From assembly GCF_000164135.1 (NCBI RefSeq), contig NZ_GG770554.1, positions 107,957 through 171,956 on the forward strand: a stretch of 64,000 nt of DNA, written 5' to 3'. Shown here piece by piece: positions 42,146 through 52,087 of this stretch. Both the position numbers and the translations under genes were made by a program. Origin of the DNA: Mycobacterium parascrofulaceum ATCC BAA-614. GTDB taxonomy: Bacteria; Actinomycetota; Actinomycetes; Mycobacteriales; Mycobacteriaceae. Below the pieces are notes generated by a model. That model did not search any database. It was not told where the DNA came from and saw only the letters and a list, made by a program, of their open reading frames with translations. Within the stretch, counting starts at the first letter, position 1. Every line of letters starts with the position of its first letter.

Positions 42146-42823
42146 TCAGCTCAGCAGCTCGGACAACTGCTTCGCGGCTTTGACGACCGCGTCTTTTCCG
42201 CGCATCACCACGTCTTCGCGGTGCGAGATGAGGTTGATGCAGGTGGGCGGGGACGGGGCCGGGCGGTGCACCGCGACGGCGAGGCCGTAGGTGTTCGGCT
42301 CGATCTCCCCGTACGTGGTCACCCAGCCGCGTTCCCGTGCGCGGGTGACCAGGTCTCGTTCCCCCGGGCGCGGCGGCATGCTCGCGAGCAGGGCGATGCC
42401 CGCGGCGCCGCGGGTCAGCGGGTATCGACTGCCCTCGTGAAAGGACAGCTGGTAGGCCACGTGGCTCGGCACGATCACAGCGATGGCCACCTGCTGGTCG
42501 CCCTCGGCGACGAGCAGCGACACCGTGCTGCCGAGCTCGTCGGCCAGCGCCCGCAGCGTCGGAAGACTGACCTGGCGCACGTTGCGGTCGAACGACGCGC
42601 CGAGCACGGCCAGCCCCGACGCGGGCCGGTAGCGGCCGTCCTCCCCCTTGGCGACCAGTCGAAACTCCGCCAGCGTCGTCAGCAGTCGATAGGCGATGGT
42701 GCGATGCACCCCGACTTGGTCGGCGAGCTGTTGCACGGTGAGCCCACCGGGGGAGTCGGCGATCATTTGCAGCGCCGTCAGCCCCCTGGCCAGCGTCTGG
42801 GACCCCGTCCCCGAACCCGTCAC
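42146..42823 (-). CDS. IclR-family regulator (MhpR-like role)
   Basis: A 225-residue IclR regulator with N-terminal winged helix (ALQMIADSPGGLTVQQLADQVGVHRTIAYRLLTTLAEFRLVAKGEDGRYRPASGL) and C-terminal effector domain (LRALADELGSTVSLLVAEGDQQVAIAVI...RGAAGIALLA). IclR proteins such as MhpR activate aromatic-acid operons. It is divergent from the mhpA/mhpB-like operon with a perfect palindrome in between. First gene of its own transcript, ahead of the KstD-like gene. GTG start. Confidence 0.9.
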   Translation of the reverse strand: MTGSGTGSQTLARGLTALQMIADSPGGLTVQQLADQVGVHRTIAYRLLTTLAEFRLVAKGEDGRYRPASGLAVLGASFDRNVRQVSLPTLRALADELGSTVSLLVAEGDQQVAIAVIVPSHVAYQLSFHEGSRYPLTRGAAGIALLASMPPRPGERDLVTRARERGWVTTYGEIEPNTYGLAVAVHRPAPSPPTCINLISHREDVVMRGKDAVVKAAKQLSELLS

Positions 42824-42866
42824 GGCCTTGACAGACCCACGCGGGAGAGCGAAGCTCTATATATAA

Positions 42867-42882
42867 CGCACATCAATGTGCG
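42867..42882. promoter_or_regulatory. IclR operator candidate, CGCACAT-CA-ATGTGCG
   Basis: A perfect palindrome with 7-bp arms and a 2-bp centre, inside an AT-rich stretch, 44 bp from the IclR start and 67 bp before the first gene of the ring-cleavage operon. Symmetry and position fit an IclR-type dimer site. Confidence 0.65.
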
Positions 42883-42948
42883 ATATTAGCACACTAGGTA
42901 CGCCGAAAACGAGAACGAGATTTCCGACTCGTCGGCCGGAGAGGGATC

Positions 42949-43812
42949 GTGGCGGAGTTCGAGAGCATCTGGAGCGACCTGCAGGGTGTCGCGTTCGAGC
43001 AGGGCTACCTCGACGCCGGCGGGGTGCGAACCCGTTACCTGCGGGCCGGCGATCCGGGCAAACCGGTGCTGATGCTGCTGCACGGTTCCGGTGGTCACGC
43101 CGAGGCGTACGTCCGCAACCTGGCGGCACACGCCGAGCACTTCTGGACCTGGTCGATCGACATGCTCGGCCACGGCTACACCGGCAAGCCGGGCCACCCG
43201 CTGGAAGTCCGCCACTACGTCGAGCATCTGATGGCCGTCCTGCGCACCATCGGTGTGAACCGCGCCTGCATCAGCGGAGAATCACTGGGCGGCTGGGTGG
43301 CCGCCCGCGCGGCCATCGATCATCCTGACGTGGTCGCCCGGCTCGTCCTCAACACCGCGGGCGGCTCCCAGGCCGACCCGGTGGTGATGAAGCGCATCAT
43401 CACGCTGTCCATGGCGGCCGCCGAAGACCCGACCTGGGAAACGGTGCAGGCGCGGATCAAGTGGTTGATGGCCGACAAGTCCAAGGGCTACGACGACTTG
43501 GTCGCCAGCCGCCAACGCGTCTATCGCCAGCCGGGCTTCGTCGACGCCATGCGCGACATCATGGCGTTGCAGGACCCGGAGATTCGGGCGCGCAACATCA
43601 TCGGACCGGACGACTACGGCGCGATCACCGCGCCGACGCTGGTGCTGTGGACCAGTGACGACCCCACCGCCGACGTGACCGAGGGCCGCCGCATCGCGTC
43701 GATGATCCCCGACGCGCGGTTCGAGGTGATGCCCGGTTGCGGTCACTGGCCGCAGTACGAGGACCCCAAGACCTTCAATCGTTTGCACCTCGACTTCCTG
43801 CTGGGGCGGTGA
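42949..43812 (+). CDS. Meta-cleavage-product-type alpha/beta hydrolase
   Basis: A 287-residue alpha/beta hydrolase: [16 protein letters not shown] (oxyanion), [12 protein letters not shown], nucleophile [14 protein letters not shown], acid in [11 protein letters not shown] and His in [11 protein letters not shown]. Size and context fit MhpC/HsaD/BphD-type carbon-carbon hydrolases that open 2-hydroxy-6-oxo-dienoates made by extradiol dioxygenases. First gene of the IclR-controlled operon; GTG start. The hydrolase at 51263 is a competing candidate for the same step. Confidence 0.85.
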   Translation: MAEFESIWSDLQGVAFEQGYLDAGGVRTRYLRAGDPGKPVLMLLHGSGGHAEAYVRNLAAHAEHFWTWSIDMLGHGYTGKPGHPLEVRHYVEHLMAVLRTIGVNRACISGESLGGWVAARAAIDHPDVVARLVLNTAGGSQADPVVMKRIITLSMAAAEDPTWETVQARIKWLMADKSKGYDDLVASRQRVYRQPGFVDAMRDIMALQDPEIRARNIIGPDDYGAITAPTLVLWTSDDPTADVTEGRRIASMIPDARFEVMPGCGHWPQYEDPKTFNRLHLDFLLGR

Positions 43813-45530
43813 TGGCGGACGAGGGGCGCGAACCGGCGGGAATCGAGACCGACGTCGTCGTGGTCGGCGCCGGACCCGTCGGCCTGACGTTGGCCAACAT
43901 CCTTGGCCTGCAGGGCATCCGCACGGTGGTGGTCGACGAACGCGACACGCTAATCGACTATCCGCGCGGGGTGGGGCTCGACGACGAGGCGCTGCGCACG
44001 TTTCAGTCGATCGGCCTGGCGGATCGGGTGGTGCCGCACACGGTGCCTAACCAGATCCTGCGGTTCGTCGACGCGAAGCGGCGCGTGCTCGCCGAAATGG
44101 CCCCGCCCGACGCGCGTTTCGGGTGGCCGAAGCGCAACGGCTTCGTGCAACCGCTGGTGGATGCCGAGCTGCTGGCCGGCCTGGACCGATTCGAACACGT
44201 CGAGGTGTGGTGGGGACGCCCGATGACGGGTTGTTCCGAGGACGCCGACGGGGTGCGGGTCGATCTGGGGGGCGGGCACGACCACGAGACATCAAGCGTG
44301 CGCGCGCGTTACGTGGTCGGCTGCGACGGCGGTCGCAGCATGACCCGCCGCATGATGGGCGTGTCCTTCGACGGGACGACGTCGTCGACCCGCTGGCTGG
44401 TGGTCGACGTCGCCAACGACCCGCTCGGCCATCCCAACAGCGAGGTCGGGGCCGACCCCGAACGTCCGTATGCCTCGATCTCGATCGCACACGGGATTCG
44501 GCGCTTCGAGTTCATGATCCACGCCGACGAGACCGACGAACAGGCGGAGGATCCCGCGTTCCTGACGCGGATGCTCGCCCGGATGGTGCCGCACCCGGAC
44601 CGCGTCGACGTGATCCGGCGGCGCGTCTACACCCACCACTCGCGGATCGCCGGCGCGTTCCGTAAGGGCCGGCTGCTGCTGGCCGGTGACGCAGCGCATC
44701 TCATGCCGGTGTGGCAGGGCCAGGGCTACAACAGCGGAATCCGGGACGCCGCCAATCTGGGCTGGAAGCTTGCCGCCGTGGTCAGCGGGCGCGCCGACGA
44801 CAGGTTGCTGGACACCTACGACATGGAGCGCCGCAAGCACGCGCGGGCGATGATCGACCTGTCCACCATGGTGGGCCGGGTGATCTCGCCGACCAACCGC
44901 CGGGTGGCCGGCGCGCGCGATCTGCTCGTGCGGTCGGCGTCAATTGTGCCGTCGCTCAAGCGGTATGTCCTCGAGATGCGGTTCAAGCCGATGCCACGGT
45001 ACGAACAGGGGGCCGTGGTACACGGCGAACCCGGCCGGGCCGATTCGCCGGTGGGGACGCTGTTCATCCAGCCCCGGGTCGACACCCGCGACCGGCAGGA
45101 CGTGCTGTTGGACGACGTGCTCGGTGACTGGTTCGCCGTGTTGTGCTGGAACAACAACCCGCGCAAGATCCTCGGTGACGTGGCGTTCGCCAACTGGAAG
45201 GCGCTGGGCGCGCGGTTCATTGCGCTGCGTCCCGCCACTCAACTGCATTGGACCGGTCACGACCATCCCGACGTCGCGGTCGTGGGTGATCGGTCCGGCG
45301 TCGTCAAGGCCTGGTTCGACACCCACCAAGAATCGGTGTTGTTCCTGCGTCCCGACCGGTGCATCGCAGGCGCCTGCATCGCCCAGCGCGCCCCCGAGCT
45401 GAGCGCCGCGCTCCTCGACGCGCTGACGCTGACGCCGAGAGGGGGTGATCCGCAAAGTGGCACTGGCTCTGTGCTGTATGTCGCACAGCCCGCTCCTGAA
45501 TCTTCCGGGGCCGTCGCGGGACCTGCTTGA
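43812..45530 (+). CDS. mhpA: FAD-dependent aromatic hydroxylase, MhpA-like
   Basis: A 572-residue class A flavin monooxygenase. FAD fingerprint [22 protein letters not shown], then the stretch [22 protein letters not shown], the DG motif [14 protein letters not shown] and the GD motif [18 protein letters not shown]. These match E. coli MhpA (3-(3-hydroxyphenyl)propionate hydroxylase) closely along the chain (also [13 protein letters not shown]). It hydroxylates a phenolic ring to a catechol with NAD(P)H and O2. A partner dioxygenase overlaps it by 86 bp. The true substrate may be a larger phenol. Confidence 0.9.
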   Translation: MADEGREPAGIETDVVVVGAGPVGLTLANILGLQGIRTVVVDERDTLIDYPRGVGLDDEALRTFQSIGLADRVVPHTVPNQILRFVDAKRRVLAEMAPPDARFGWPKRNGFVQPLVDAELLAGLDRFEHVEVWWGRPMTGCSEDADGVRVDLGGGHDHETSSVRARYVVGCDGGRSMTRRMMGVSFDGTTSSTRWLVVDVANDPLGHPNSEVGADPERPYASISIAHGIRRFEFMIHADETDEQAEDPAFLTRMLARMVPHPDRVDVIRRRVYTHHSRIAGAFRKGRLLLAGDAAHLMPVWQGQGYNSGIRDAANLGWKLAAVVSGRADDRLLDTYDMERRKHARAMIDLSTMVGRVISPTNRRVAGARDLLVRSASIVPSLKRYVLEMRFKPMPRYEQGAVVHGEPGRADSPVGTLFIQPRVDTRDRQDVLLDDVLGDWFAVLCWNNNPRKILGDVAFANWKALGARFIALRPATQLHWTGHDHPDVAVVGDRSGVVKAWFDTHQESVLFLRPDRCIAGACIAQRAPELSAALLDALTLTPRGGDPQSGTGSVLYVAQPAPESSGAVAGPA

Positions 45531-46395
45531 CGATGTCGAAGGCGCGATCGCGGGGGCGCGGCAATTCGTCGCGGACTTCGATCCCGAACTCGTCGTCATT
45601 TTCTCCCCGGACCACTACAACGGGTTCTTCCACAAGACGATGCCCCCCTTCTGCATCGGCACGCGTGCCAGCGGCGTCGGGGATTACGGCACCCATGCCG
45701 GCCCGCTCGATGTTCCGGAACGGCTTGCGACAGAGTGCGCGCAAGCGGTGCTCGACGCGGGCGTCGACGTGGCCGTGTCGGCCTGCATGGACGTCGATCA
45801 CGGCACCGTCCAACCGCTGGAGAAATTGTTCGGCGCGGCGACTGCCCGGCCGGTGATCCCCGTCTTCATCAACGCGATCGGCTTGCCGCTGGGGCCATTA
45901 CATCGCTGCCGGGCGCTCGGCACCGCCGTCGGCGGCTACCTGGCCGCCCTGGACAAGCGGGTCCTGGTGCTGGGATCCGGTGGGCTTTCGCACAGCCCCC
46001 CGGTGCCCACGCCCGCGACCGCACCGCCGCCGGTGCTGGAGCGCATCGTGCACGGCCGGCCGATGACACCCGAGCAGCGACAGGCCCGGCAGGCCGCCGT
46101 GATCGACGCGGCCAAGAGCTTCGCGGCCGGTGACAGCGGGCTGCAACCGCTGAACCCGGTGTGGGACCAGCGGTTCCTCGAAATCATCGACGGCGGGTGG
46201 CTGGCCGAACTCGACCAGTGGTCCAACTCGTTCGTGGCCCACGAGGGCGGAAGCTCCGCCCAGGAAATCAGAACGTGGGTTGCCGCGTTCGCGGCGCTGG
46301 CCAGCGCGGGTCCCTACGAAACCGTCGGGCGCTACTACAAACCGGCCGCGGAGCTCATCGCCGGCTTCGCCATCAGAACGGCGGTGCTCACGTGA
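45445..46395 (+). CDS. mhpB: LigB-type extradiol dioxygenase, MhpB-like
   Basis: A 316-residue type II extradiol dioxygenase, colinear with E. coli Mhp[87 protein letters not shown] and [24 protein letters not shown]. It cleaves a catechol next to one hydroxyl using Fe(II). The His residues of SHSP and DHY are the expected ligands. GTG at 45445 directly follows GAGAGGGG; GTG at 45457 aligns better with E. coli MhpB. The 5' end lies inside mhpA in another frame. Confidence 0.92.
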   Translation: MIRKVALALCCMSHSPLLNLPGPSRDLLDDVEGAIAGARQFVADFDPELVVIFSPDHYNGFFHKTMPPFCIGTRASGVGDYGTHAGPLDVPERLATECAQAVLDAGVDVAVSACMDVDHGTVQPLEKLFGAATARPVIPVFINAIGLPLGPLHRCRALGTAVGGYLAALDKRVLVLGSGGLSHSPPVPTPATAPPPVLERIVHGRPMTPEQRQARQAAVIDAAKSFAAGDSGLQPLNPVWDQRFLEIIDGGWLAELDQWSNSFVAHEGGSSAQEIRTWVAAFAALASAGPYETVGRYYKPAAELIAGFAIRTAVLT

Positions 46396-48131
46396 CGGCC
46401 CCGCCGAACGGCTTCGACCACGTCGTCGACGCGCTGGTCGTCGGGTCGGGCGGCGGCGGCATGACGGCCGCCCTGACCGCCCGCGCCGCCGGGCTGGACG
46501 CGCTGGTCGTGGAGAAGTCCGCGTTCTTCGGTGGCTCCACCGCCCTGTCCGGCGGCGGTATCTGGGTGCCCGGGGCGCCCGCGCAGCGCAGGGAGGGCTA
46601 CGCCCCGTCGCCCGAAGACGTCGTCGAATACCTGCGCCAGATCACCGACGGACTGGTAAGCGAGGCGCGGATCCGCCAATACGTCGAGTCCGCGCCGAAA
46701 ATGCTGGAGTTCCTCGAACGGCTCTCCGGATGGTGTGAGTTCGTCTGGAAGCCGGGCTACGCCGACTACTACCCGGAACTGCCCGGCGGATCCGAATTGG
46801 GCAGCACGATCAACGTGCCGCCCATCGACCTGCGCAAGCTGGGGCCCGACGAGCACCGGCTGCTGCAGCCGCTGGCGTTGGCTCCCCGGGGAATCTGGCT
46901 GGGGCCCAAGGAGCTTCGGACCTTCTACCGAATCCGGCAATCCTGGGCCGGCAAGGGCGTGTTGCTCAAGCTGATTGCGCGGATGGTGCGGGCACGGGTG
47001 TTCGGCGAGCGGATGGCGGCGATCGGGCAGTCACTGGCGGCCCGCCTCAGATTGGCCATGACCGAATGCGGCATTCCGCTGTGGCTGGACTCGCCGATGA
47101 CCGGGCTGCTGACCGACGCCGACGGATCGGTCACCGGTGTGTCGGTGGAACGCGACGGCACGACGCAACGCGTCGGTGCGCGCCTGGGGGTTGTCCTGGC
47201 TTGCGGCGGCTTCGACCACGACCTGGCCTGGCGCAAGGAACTGTTGCCCGTGGTGGATCGGGACTGGAGCTTCGGCAACCCGGCCGCCATGGGCGACGGC
47301 ATCCGTGCTGCTCAAAAGCTGGGTGCCGCAACCGATTTACTCAACGAGGCGTGGTGGTTTCCGGCCATCCAGTGGCCCGACGGCCGGATGCAATTCATGC
47401 TCAACGAGCGCATGATGCCGGCGCAGTTCATCGTCAACGGGGACGGCAAGCGCTTCATCAACGAGGCGGCGCCGTATATGGACTTCGGCCACGCCATGAT
47501 CGAGGGACAGAAATCCGGTGTCACCCACATTCCCTGCTGGCTGCTCACCGACCACCGGTCGTGGACCCGCTACGTTGTCGGCGGCCATTTGCCCATACCC
47601 AAGATCCCGGGCGCGCCGGTGCCCACTGGTCGTAGGGTCCCCGCGGCATGGCTCGAATCCGGCGTCGTCAAGGCGGCGGCGACGTGGGAGGAGATGGCCA
47701 CCCGGATCGGGGTGCCGGCGGCGAACCTGGTTGAAACCGCCCGCCGCTTCAACGAACTCGCCCGCGCCGGTCACGACGACGACTTCAACCGCGGCGACAG
47801 CGTCTACGACAACTACTACGGCGATCCCACACTGCCCAACCCGAACCTGTACCCGCTGGGCGATCCGCCGTACTACGCGTTCCGCATCGTCCTCGGCGAC
47901 CTCGGCACGTCCGGCGGCCTGCGTACCGACGAATACGCGCGGGTGCTGCGGGCCGACGACACCGTGGTGGCGGGTCTGTACGCGGTGGGTAACACCTCCG
48001 CGCCGGTGATGGGGCGCAGCTACGCGGGCGCGGGCGCGACGATCGGCCCCGCGATGACCTTCGGCTTCGTCGCGGCGAATCACATTGCCGCGCATGCGGC
48101 CAAACGAACCCTTAATTCTCATAGGAGGTAG
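46392..48131 (+). CDS. KstD-like FAD-dependent dehydrogenase
   Basis: A 579-residue flavoprotein of the 3-ketosteroid dehydrogenase/fumarate reductase family: [67 protein letters not shown] and [24 protein letters not shown]. The Tyr of PPYYAF and Gly of the DLGTSGG loop are as in KstD. GTG start overlapping mhpB by 4 bp. A ring desaturase in an aromatic-cleavage operon suggests that an alicyclic or steroid ring is aromatised before hydroxylation and cleavage. Confidence 0.88.
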   Translation: MTAPPNGFDHVVDALVVGSGGGGMTAALTARAAGLDALVVEKSAFFGGSTALSGGGIWVPGAPAQRREGYAPSPEDVVEYLRQITDGLVSEARIRQYVESAPKMLEFLERLSGWCEFVWKPGYADYYPELPGGSELGSTINVPPIDLRKLGPDEHRLLQPLALAPRGIWLGPKELRTFYRIRQSWAGKGVLLKLIARMVRARVFGERMAAIGQSLAARLRLAMTECGIPLWLDSPMTGLLTDADGSVTGVSVERDGTTQRVGARLGVVLACGGFDHDLAWRKELLPVVDRDWSFGNPAAMGDGIRAAQKLGAATDLLNEAWWFPAIQWPDGRMQFMLNERMMPAQFIVNGDGKRFINEAAPYMDFGHAMIEGQKSGVTHIPCWLLTDHRSWTRYVVGGHLPIPKIPGAPVPTGRRVPAAWLESGVVKAAATWEEMATRIGVPAANLVETARRFNELARAGHDDDFNRGDSVYDNYYGDPTLPNPNLYPLGDPPYYAFRIVLGDLGTSGGLRTDEYARVLRADDTVVAGLYAVGNTSAPVMGRSYAGAGATIGPAMTFGFVAANHIAAHAAKRTLNSHRR

Positions 48132-48133
48132 CA

Positions 48134-49438
48134 ATGAAGATTTCGCTGTTCTACGAATTCGCCCTGCCGCGGCCCTGGGCGCCCGACGACGAGCACGTGA
48201 TGATGCAAGAATGCCTCGACGAGGTGGAGGCCGCGGACAAGGCGGGGTTCTCCACCGTCTGGCTGACCGAGCACCACTTCCTCGAGGAATATTGCCACTC
48301 GACGGCACCGGAAATCTTCTTGGCCGCCGCCAGCCAGCGGACCAAGAACATCCGGCTGGGCTTCGGCATCATGCATCTGCCGCCCGTGGTCAATCACCCC
48401 GCCCGGGTGGCCGAACGCATCGCCACCCTCGACCTGCTGTCCAACGGCCGTGTCGAGTTCGGCACCGGCGAATCGTCTTCCGTCGGTGAACTCGGTGGAT
48501 TCAACATCGATCCCGCCGACAAGCGGGCCCAGTGGGAGGAGGCGCTCGAGGTCTCGATCCGCTGCATGATCGAGGAACCGTTCTCCGGCTTCGACGGCGA
48601 GCACGTCCGGATGCCGGCGCGCAACGTCGTGCCCAAGCCGCTCCAAAAACCGCATCCGCCGGTCTGGGTCGCGTGCACGCGTCCCGCGAGCGTCCAGATG
48701 GCCGCCCAAAAGGCGATCGGCGCCTTGAGTTTCGCCTACACCGGGCCCGGGCCGCTGACCGAGCGGGTCAACGGCTACTACAAGGAATTCGAAGAGAACG
48801 GTGTCCCCGTCACACCCCGAGTCAACCCGAACATCCTGGCCATCGGCGGCGACCTGTCCATGATGGTCGCCAAGACCGACGAGCAGGCCCTGCAACGGCT
48901 GGGTCAGGGCGGCGGATTCTTCTCGTTCGGCATCATGCACTACTACATGACCGGTGTGCACACCCCCGGGCGTACCGGGGTGTGGCAGCGGTACCTCGAC
49001 GAGGTCGAAAAGGACCCGACGCTGGCGTACGGCCCCGGCCGCGGCGCGATCGGATCACCCGCCACCGTGCGGGAATTCCTGCGCGGCTACGAGGAAAGCG
49101 GGGTCGACGAGATCATCCTGTTGCTCAACCCGCGCAGCCACGAGGGCACCATGGAATCGATCGAGCTGATGGGCTCCGACGTACTGCCCGAATTCATCGA
49201 GCGGGACGCCAAAGCGGTCGCCGAGAAGGCGAAGCGGCTCGAGCCCGTGATCGAGAAGGTGGAAGCGCGGCGGCCGGAATCCACCGCGCCGAAGTTCGAC
49301 GAGAAATATTCGTTCGGCGGCCTGCCCACCGGCCGGGGCGGTAAGTTCACCGCCAGCGAGATCCCCGAAGCCATGGCCGAGATCAACGAGGGCCGTGTCC
49401 AGGCGGCTCAGCGGTTGAAGGAGCAGCAAGGCAAGTGA
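48134..49438 (+). CDS. Luciferase-like (LLM) flavin/F420 oxidoreductase
   Basis: A 434-residue LLM-class protein, longer than the F420-type members in this window. Its start MKISLFYEFALPRPWAPDDE and the motif FSTVWLTEHHFLEEYCHS resemble bacterial luciferase-like monooxygenases. The last 70 residues (AVAEKAKRLEPVIEKVEARRPESTAPKFDEKYSFGGLPTGRGG) are an extra, charged tail. An excellent AGGAGGT site (48123-48129) sits before the ATG. It may be a Baeyer-Villiger-type or hydroxylating monooxygenase; a reductase is not adjacent. Confidence 0.85.
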   Translation: MKISLFYEFALPRPWAPDDEHVMMQECLDEVEAADKAGFSTVWLTEHHFLEEYCHSTAPEIFLAAASQRTKNIRLGFGIMHLPPVVNHPARVAERIATLDLLSNGRVEFGTGESSSVGELGGFNIDPADKRAQWEEALEVSIRCMIEEPFSGFDGEHVRMPARNVVPKPLQKPHPPVWVACTRPASVQMAAQKAIGALSFAYTGPGPLTERVNGYYKEFEENGVPVTPRVNPNILAIGGDLSMMVAKTDEQALQRLGQGGGFFSFGIMHYYMTGVHTPGRTGVWQRYLDEVEKDPTLAYGPGRGAIGSPATVREFLRGYEESGVDEIILLLNPRSHEGTMESIELMGSDVLPEFIERDAKAVAEKAKRLEPVIEKVEARRPESTAPKFDEKYSFGGLPTGRGGKFTASEIPEAMAEINEGRVQAAQRLKEQQGK

Positions 49439-49458
49439 CACCGAAAGCCGGTTGAGTC

Positions 49459-50286
49459 TTGGGACGAATCGACGAGTTGTGGCGCTACGACGGCCGGCGC
49501 GCGGTGGTGACCGGGTGTGCGTCGGGCATCGGCGAACTCGTGGTGCGCCAACTCACCGAGGCGGGCGCCGAAGTCATCGGGCTGGATAAGCGCCGGCCGG
49601 CGTTCGAGGTCAACGACTTCCGCGGCATCGACCTGGCCGATCAACGGTCCATCGACGCCGCGGTGGCGTCCATCGAAGGACCGGTCGACGCGCTGTTCAA
49701 CGTCGCGGGCGTCTCGTCGGGAATCGGGAACCCCGCCCTCGTCGTCACGATCAACTTCCTTGGGCTGCGGCATTTCACCGAGGCGCTGATTCCGCGGATG
49801 CCGGCGGGTTCGGCCGTCGCGAGCGTGGCCTCGCTCGCGGCCGCGGCATACCGGGAACATCTTTCGTCGGTGGCGCCGCTGCTGAACACCGCCTCGATGG
49901 AAGAGGGCATCGACTGGTGCCACGCCCATCCCGGCGCGCTGACCGGCGGCGGGTATCGGTTGTCCAAGGAGGCGGTCATCCTCTACACCATGCGAAGCGC
50001 CACCGCCCTCGGCGGGCGGGGAATCCGCATCAACTGCACCGGCCCCGGAGTCACCGAAACCCCGATCCTCGACCAGCTGCGGACCGCCTACGGACAGGGC
50101 TATCTCGACGGCATCGCCAAGCCCTTGGGGCGCGTCTCCGGCCCCGCGGAGCAAGCCTCGGTGCTGCTCTTCCTGAATAGTGCTGCGGCGAGCTATATCA
50201 CGGGGCAGGTGATCTGGGTCGACGGCGGAAATGTGGGCGCCGCAATCGCTCGTGAACTCGAGGAGGGAGCCCCGTGGCCGGCTTGA
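49459..50286 (+). CDS. Short-chain dehydrogenase, 3-alpha-hydroxysteroid dehydrogenase-like
   Basis: A 275-residue SDR starting with TTG. VVTGCASGIGELVVRQLTEAGAEVIGLDKRR binds NAD(H); FNVAGVSS replaces NNAG; catalytic YRLSK is preceded by a long helical insert (SSVAPLLNTASMEEGIDWCHAHPGALTGGG). The insert and FNVAGV are hallmarks of the 3-alpha-HSD/carbonyl reductase group of bacterial steroid enzymes. It supports a steroid or alicyclic substrate for this operon. Overlaps the cyclase by 13 bp. Confidence 0.88.
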   Translation: MGRIDELWRYDGRRAVVTGCASGIGELVVRQLTEAGAEVIGLDKRRPAFEVNDFRGIDLADQRSIDAAVASIEGPVDALFNVAGVSSGIGNPALVVTINFLGLRHFTEALIPRMPAGSAVASVASLAAAAYREHLSSVAPLLNTASMEEGIDWCHAHPGALTGGGYRLSKEAVILYTMRSATALGGRGIRINCTGPGVTETPILDQLRTAYGQGYLDGIAKPLGRVSGPAEQASVLLFLNSAAASYITGQVIWVDGGNVGAAIARELEEGAPWPA

Positions 50287-51263
50287 CCGATTTTCGCCGG
50301 GTCGCGCGTGACGTCTCTAATTGGGGACGGTGGGGCGCCGACGACGAGCTCGGCACGTTGAACTTCATCACCGCCGAGAAGGTCGCCCAAGCCGCCGGGC
50401 TGGTCCGGCACGGCAAGGTTTTTCCGCTGGGCGTGGACTTCGGCTCGTCGGGACCGCAGGGCGCCTTCGGCTTTCGGCACAACCCCATGCTTCTCATGAC
50501 CGTGGACGGTGGGGATGCGAGCTCGCTTCCCCAATATGGTCCCGGGTGGACGCAAAACGTGACAGCGACGCAGTTGGGTAACTACTTCGTCGACAACCTG
50601 TTTCGCTTCAACGAAGACATGATCATCATGCCGCTACAGGCGGCCACCCAGTGGGATGCGTTCTCACACGTCTACTACGAAGGCAAGCTCTACAACGGCT
50701 TCTCGTCGGACTCCGTGACGAGTATGGGGGCCTACCACTGCAGCATCGACAAGGTCGACGTCAAGGGCATCACCTCGCGTGGCGTGCTGCTGGACCTCGT
50801 CCGCCACCGCAACGCCGAAGTCTTCCTCGAAGAGGGCAATCCGATCACCCCCGAAGAACTCGATGACGTCGTTCGTGCGCAGGGCCTGACGATCGAGAGC
50901 GGCGACATCGTTCTGATCCGGACCGGTTGGTGGACCAGGTTCTTGCAGACCGGCAACAAGACGGAGCCATTCTCCGGTCTGCACTGGCGCTGCGCCTCGT
51001 GGCTGCACGACCACGAGGTCGCGGCGGTCGCCTCGGACAACCTTCAGGTCGAGGACCTGGTGTCCGATGTCGAGGGCGCATTTCTACCCTTGCATCTGCT
51101 GTGCCTGCGCGACATGGGGCTCATGCTCGGCGAGTATTGGGACCTGACCGCGCTGGCCGACGACTGCGCCAGGGATGGGGTCTACGAGTTCCAGCTCATC
51201 GCGCCGCCCCTGAGGTTCGTCGGGGCGGTGGGCTCGCCGGTGAACCCGATAGCGATCAAGTGA
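50274..51263 (+). CDS. Cyclase/kynurenine formamidase-family hydrolase
   Basis: A 329-residue cyclase-family (KynB-type fold) protein. The family metal motif HxGTHxDxxxH appears as QAATQWDAFSHVYYEGKLYNG, so His/Gly/Thr/His are replaced by Gln/Ala/Ala/Thr/Gln while Asp and the last His remain. This variant occurs in a large subgroup of actinobacterial cyclase-like proteins next to ring-cleavage genes. It probably hydrolyses a lactone or amide, or acts on an enol; metal binding may differ from KynB. GTG start inside the SDR. Confidence 0.83.
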   Translation: MAGLTDFRRVARDVSNWGRWGADDELGTLNFITAEKVAQAAGLVRHGKVFPLGVDFGSSGPQGAFGFRHNPMLLMTVDGGDASSLPQYGPGWTQNVTATQLGNYFVDNLFRFNEDMIIMPLQAATQWDAFSHVYYEGKLYNGFSSDSVTSMGAYHCSIDKVDVKGITSRGVLLDLVRHRNAEVFLEEGNPITPEELDDVVRAQGLTIESGDIVLIRTGWWTRFLQTGNKTEPFSGLHWRCASWLHDHEVAAVASDNLQVEDLVSDVEGAFLPLHLLCLRDMGLMLGEYWDLTALADDCARDGVYEFQLIAPPLRFVGAVGSPVNPIAIK

Positions 51264-52087
51264 TGGATATTCACCGCCACACCACCATGGTCGACGGCCT
51301 GGTGACCAGTTATCTGGAGGCGGGCGACGGCGACCCGGTGGTGCTGCTGCACGGTGGCGAATTCGGTGCCGGCGCGGAACTGGGCTGGGAACGCAACATC
51401 GCCGCGCTCGCCGCGCGCTACCGGGTGCTGGCGCCCGACCAACTGGGCTTCGGGCAGTCGGCGAAGGTCATCGATTTCGTCGACGGGCGCGGGATGCGGA
51501 TCCGGCACGTGGCGCGATTCTGTCAGCAGCTCGGCGTCGACTCGGCGCACTTCATCGGCAACTCGATGGGGGCGATCAATTTGCTCGTCGACGCCACCTC
51601 CGACACACCACTGCTGCCCGCCCGCAGTCTCACGATCATCTGCGGGGGCGGGGAAATCCAACAGAACCGGCACTTCGAGGCGCTACAGCAATACGACGCA
51701 ACGCTGCCCGGCATGCGCCGTATCGTCGAGGCCCTGTTTCACGACCCGGCCTACCCCGCCGACGACGACTACGTGCGGCGCCGCTACGAGTCGAGCACGG
51801 CGCCCGGAGCGTGGGAGGCCGTCGCCGCGGCCCGGTTTCGCCGCCCGGGCGCGACGCCGTCCGGCACGCCCTCGAGTGCGCGGCCGTACGAGCGCATCAC
51901 CGTGCCGGCGCTCGTCGTCGAGGGGGGAGACGACAAGCTCCTGCCACCAGGCTGGGCGGCACAGATCGCCAACGAGATCGACGGTGCCCGCTCGGTCGTG
52001 GTCGGCGAGGCGGGTCACTGCCCCCAGATCGAGCAGTCGGCGACGGTGAACCGGCTGCTGCTCGACTTCCTCGCCGCGATCGCCTAG
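51263..52087 (+). CDS. Alpha/beta hydrolase, MhpC/BphD-like
   Basis: A 274-residue alpha/beta hydrolase: VVLLHGGEFGAGAELGWERNIAALAARYRVLAPDQLGFGQS (oxyanion and strand), nucleophile FIGNSMGAINLLV, acid in EGGDDKLLPP and His in EAGHCPQIEQ. The SMG elbow and the D-Q-L-G-F-G-x-S loop are like MhpC and BphD, carbon-carbon hydrolases for meta-cleavage products. ATG overlaps the cyclase stop (TGATG). Last gene of the operon; convergent with mmcO by 4 bp. Confidence 0.87.
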   Translation: MDIHRHTTMVDGLVTSYLEAGDGDPVVLLHGGEFGAGAELGWERNIAALAARYRVLAPDQLGFGQSAKVIDFVDGRGMRIRHVARFCQQLGVDSAHFIGNSMGAINLLVDATSDTPLLPARSLTIICGGGEIQQNRHFEALQQYDATLPGMRRIVEALFHDPAYPADDDYVRRRYESSTAPGAWEAVAAARFRRPGATPSGTPSSARPYERITVPALVVEGGDDKLLPPGWAAQIANEIDGARSVVVGEAGHCPQIEQSATVNRLLLDFLAAIA

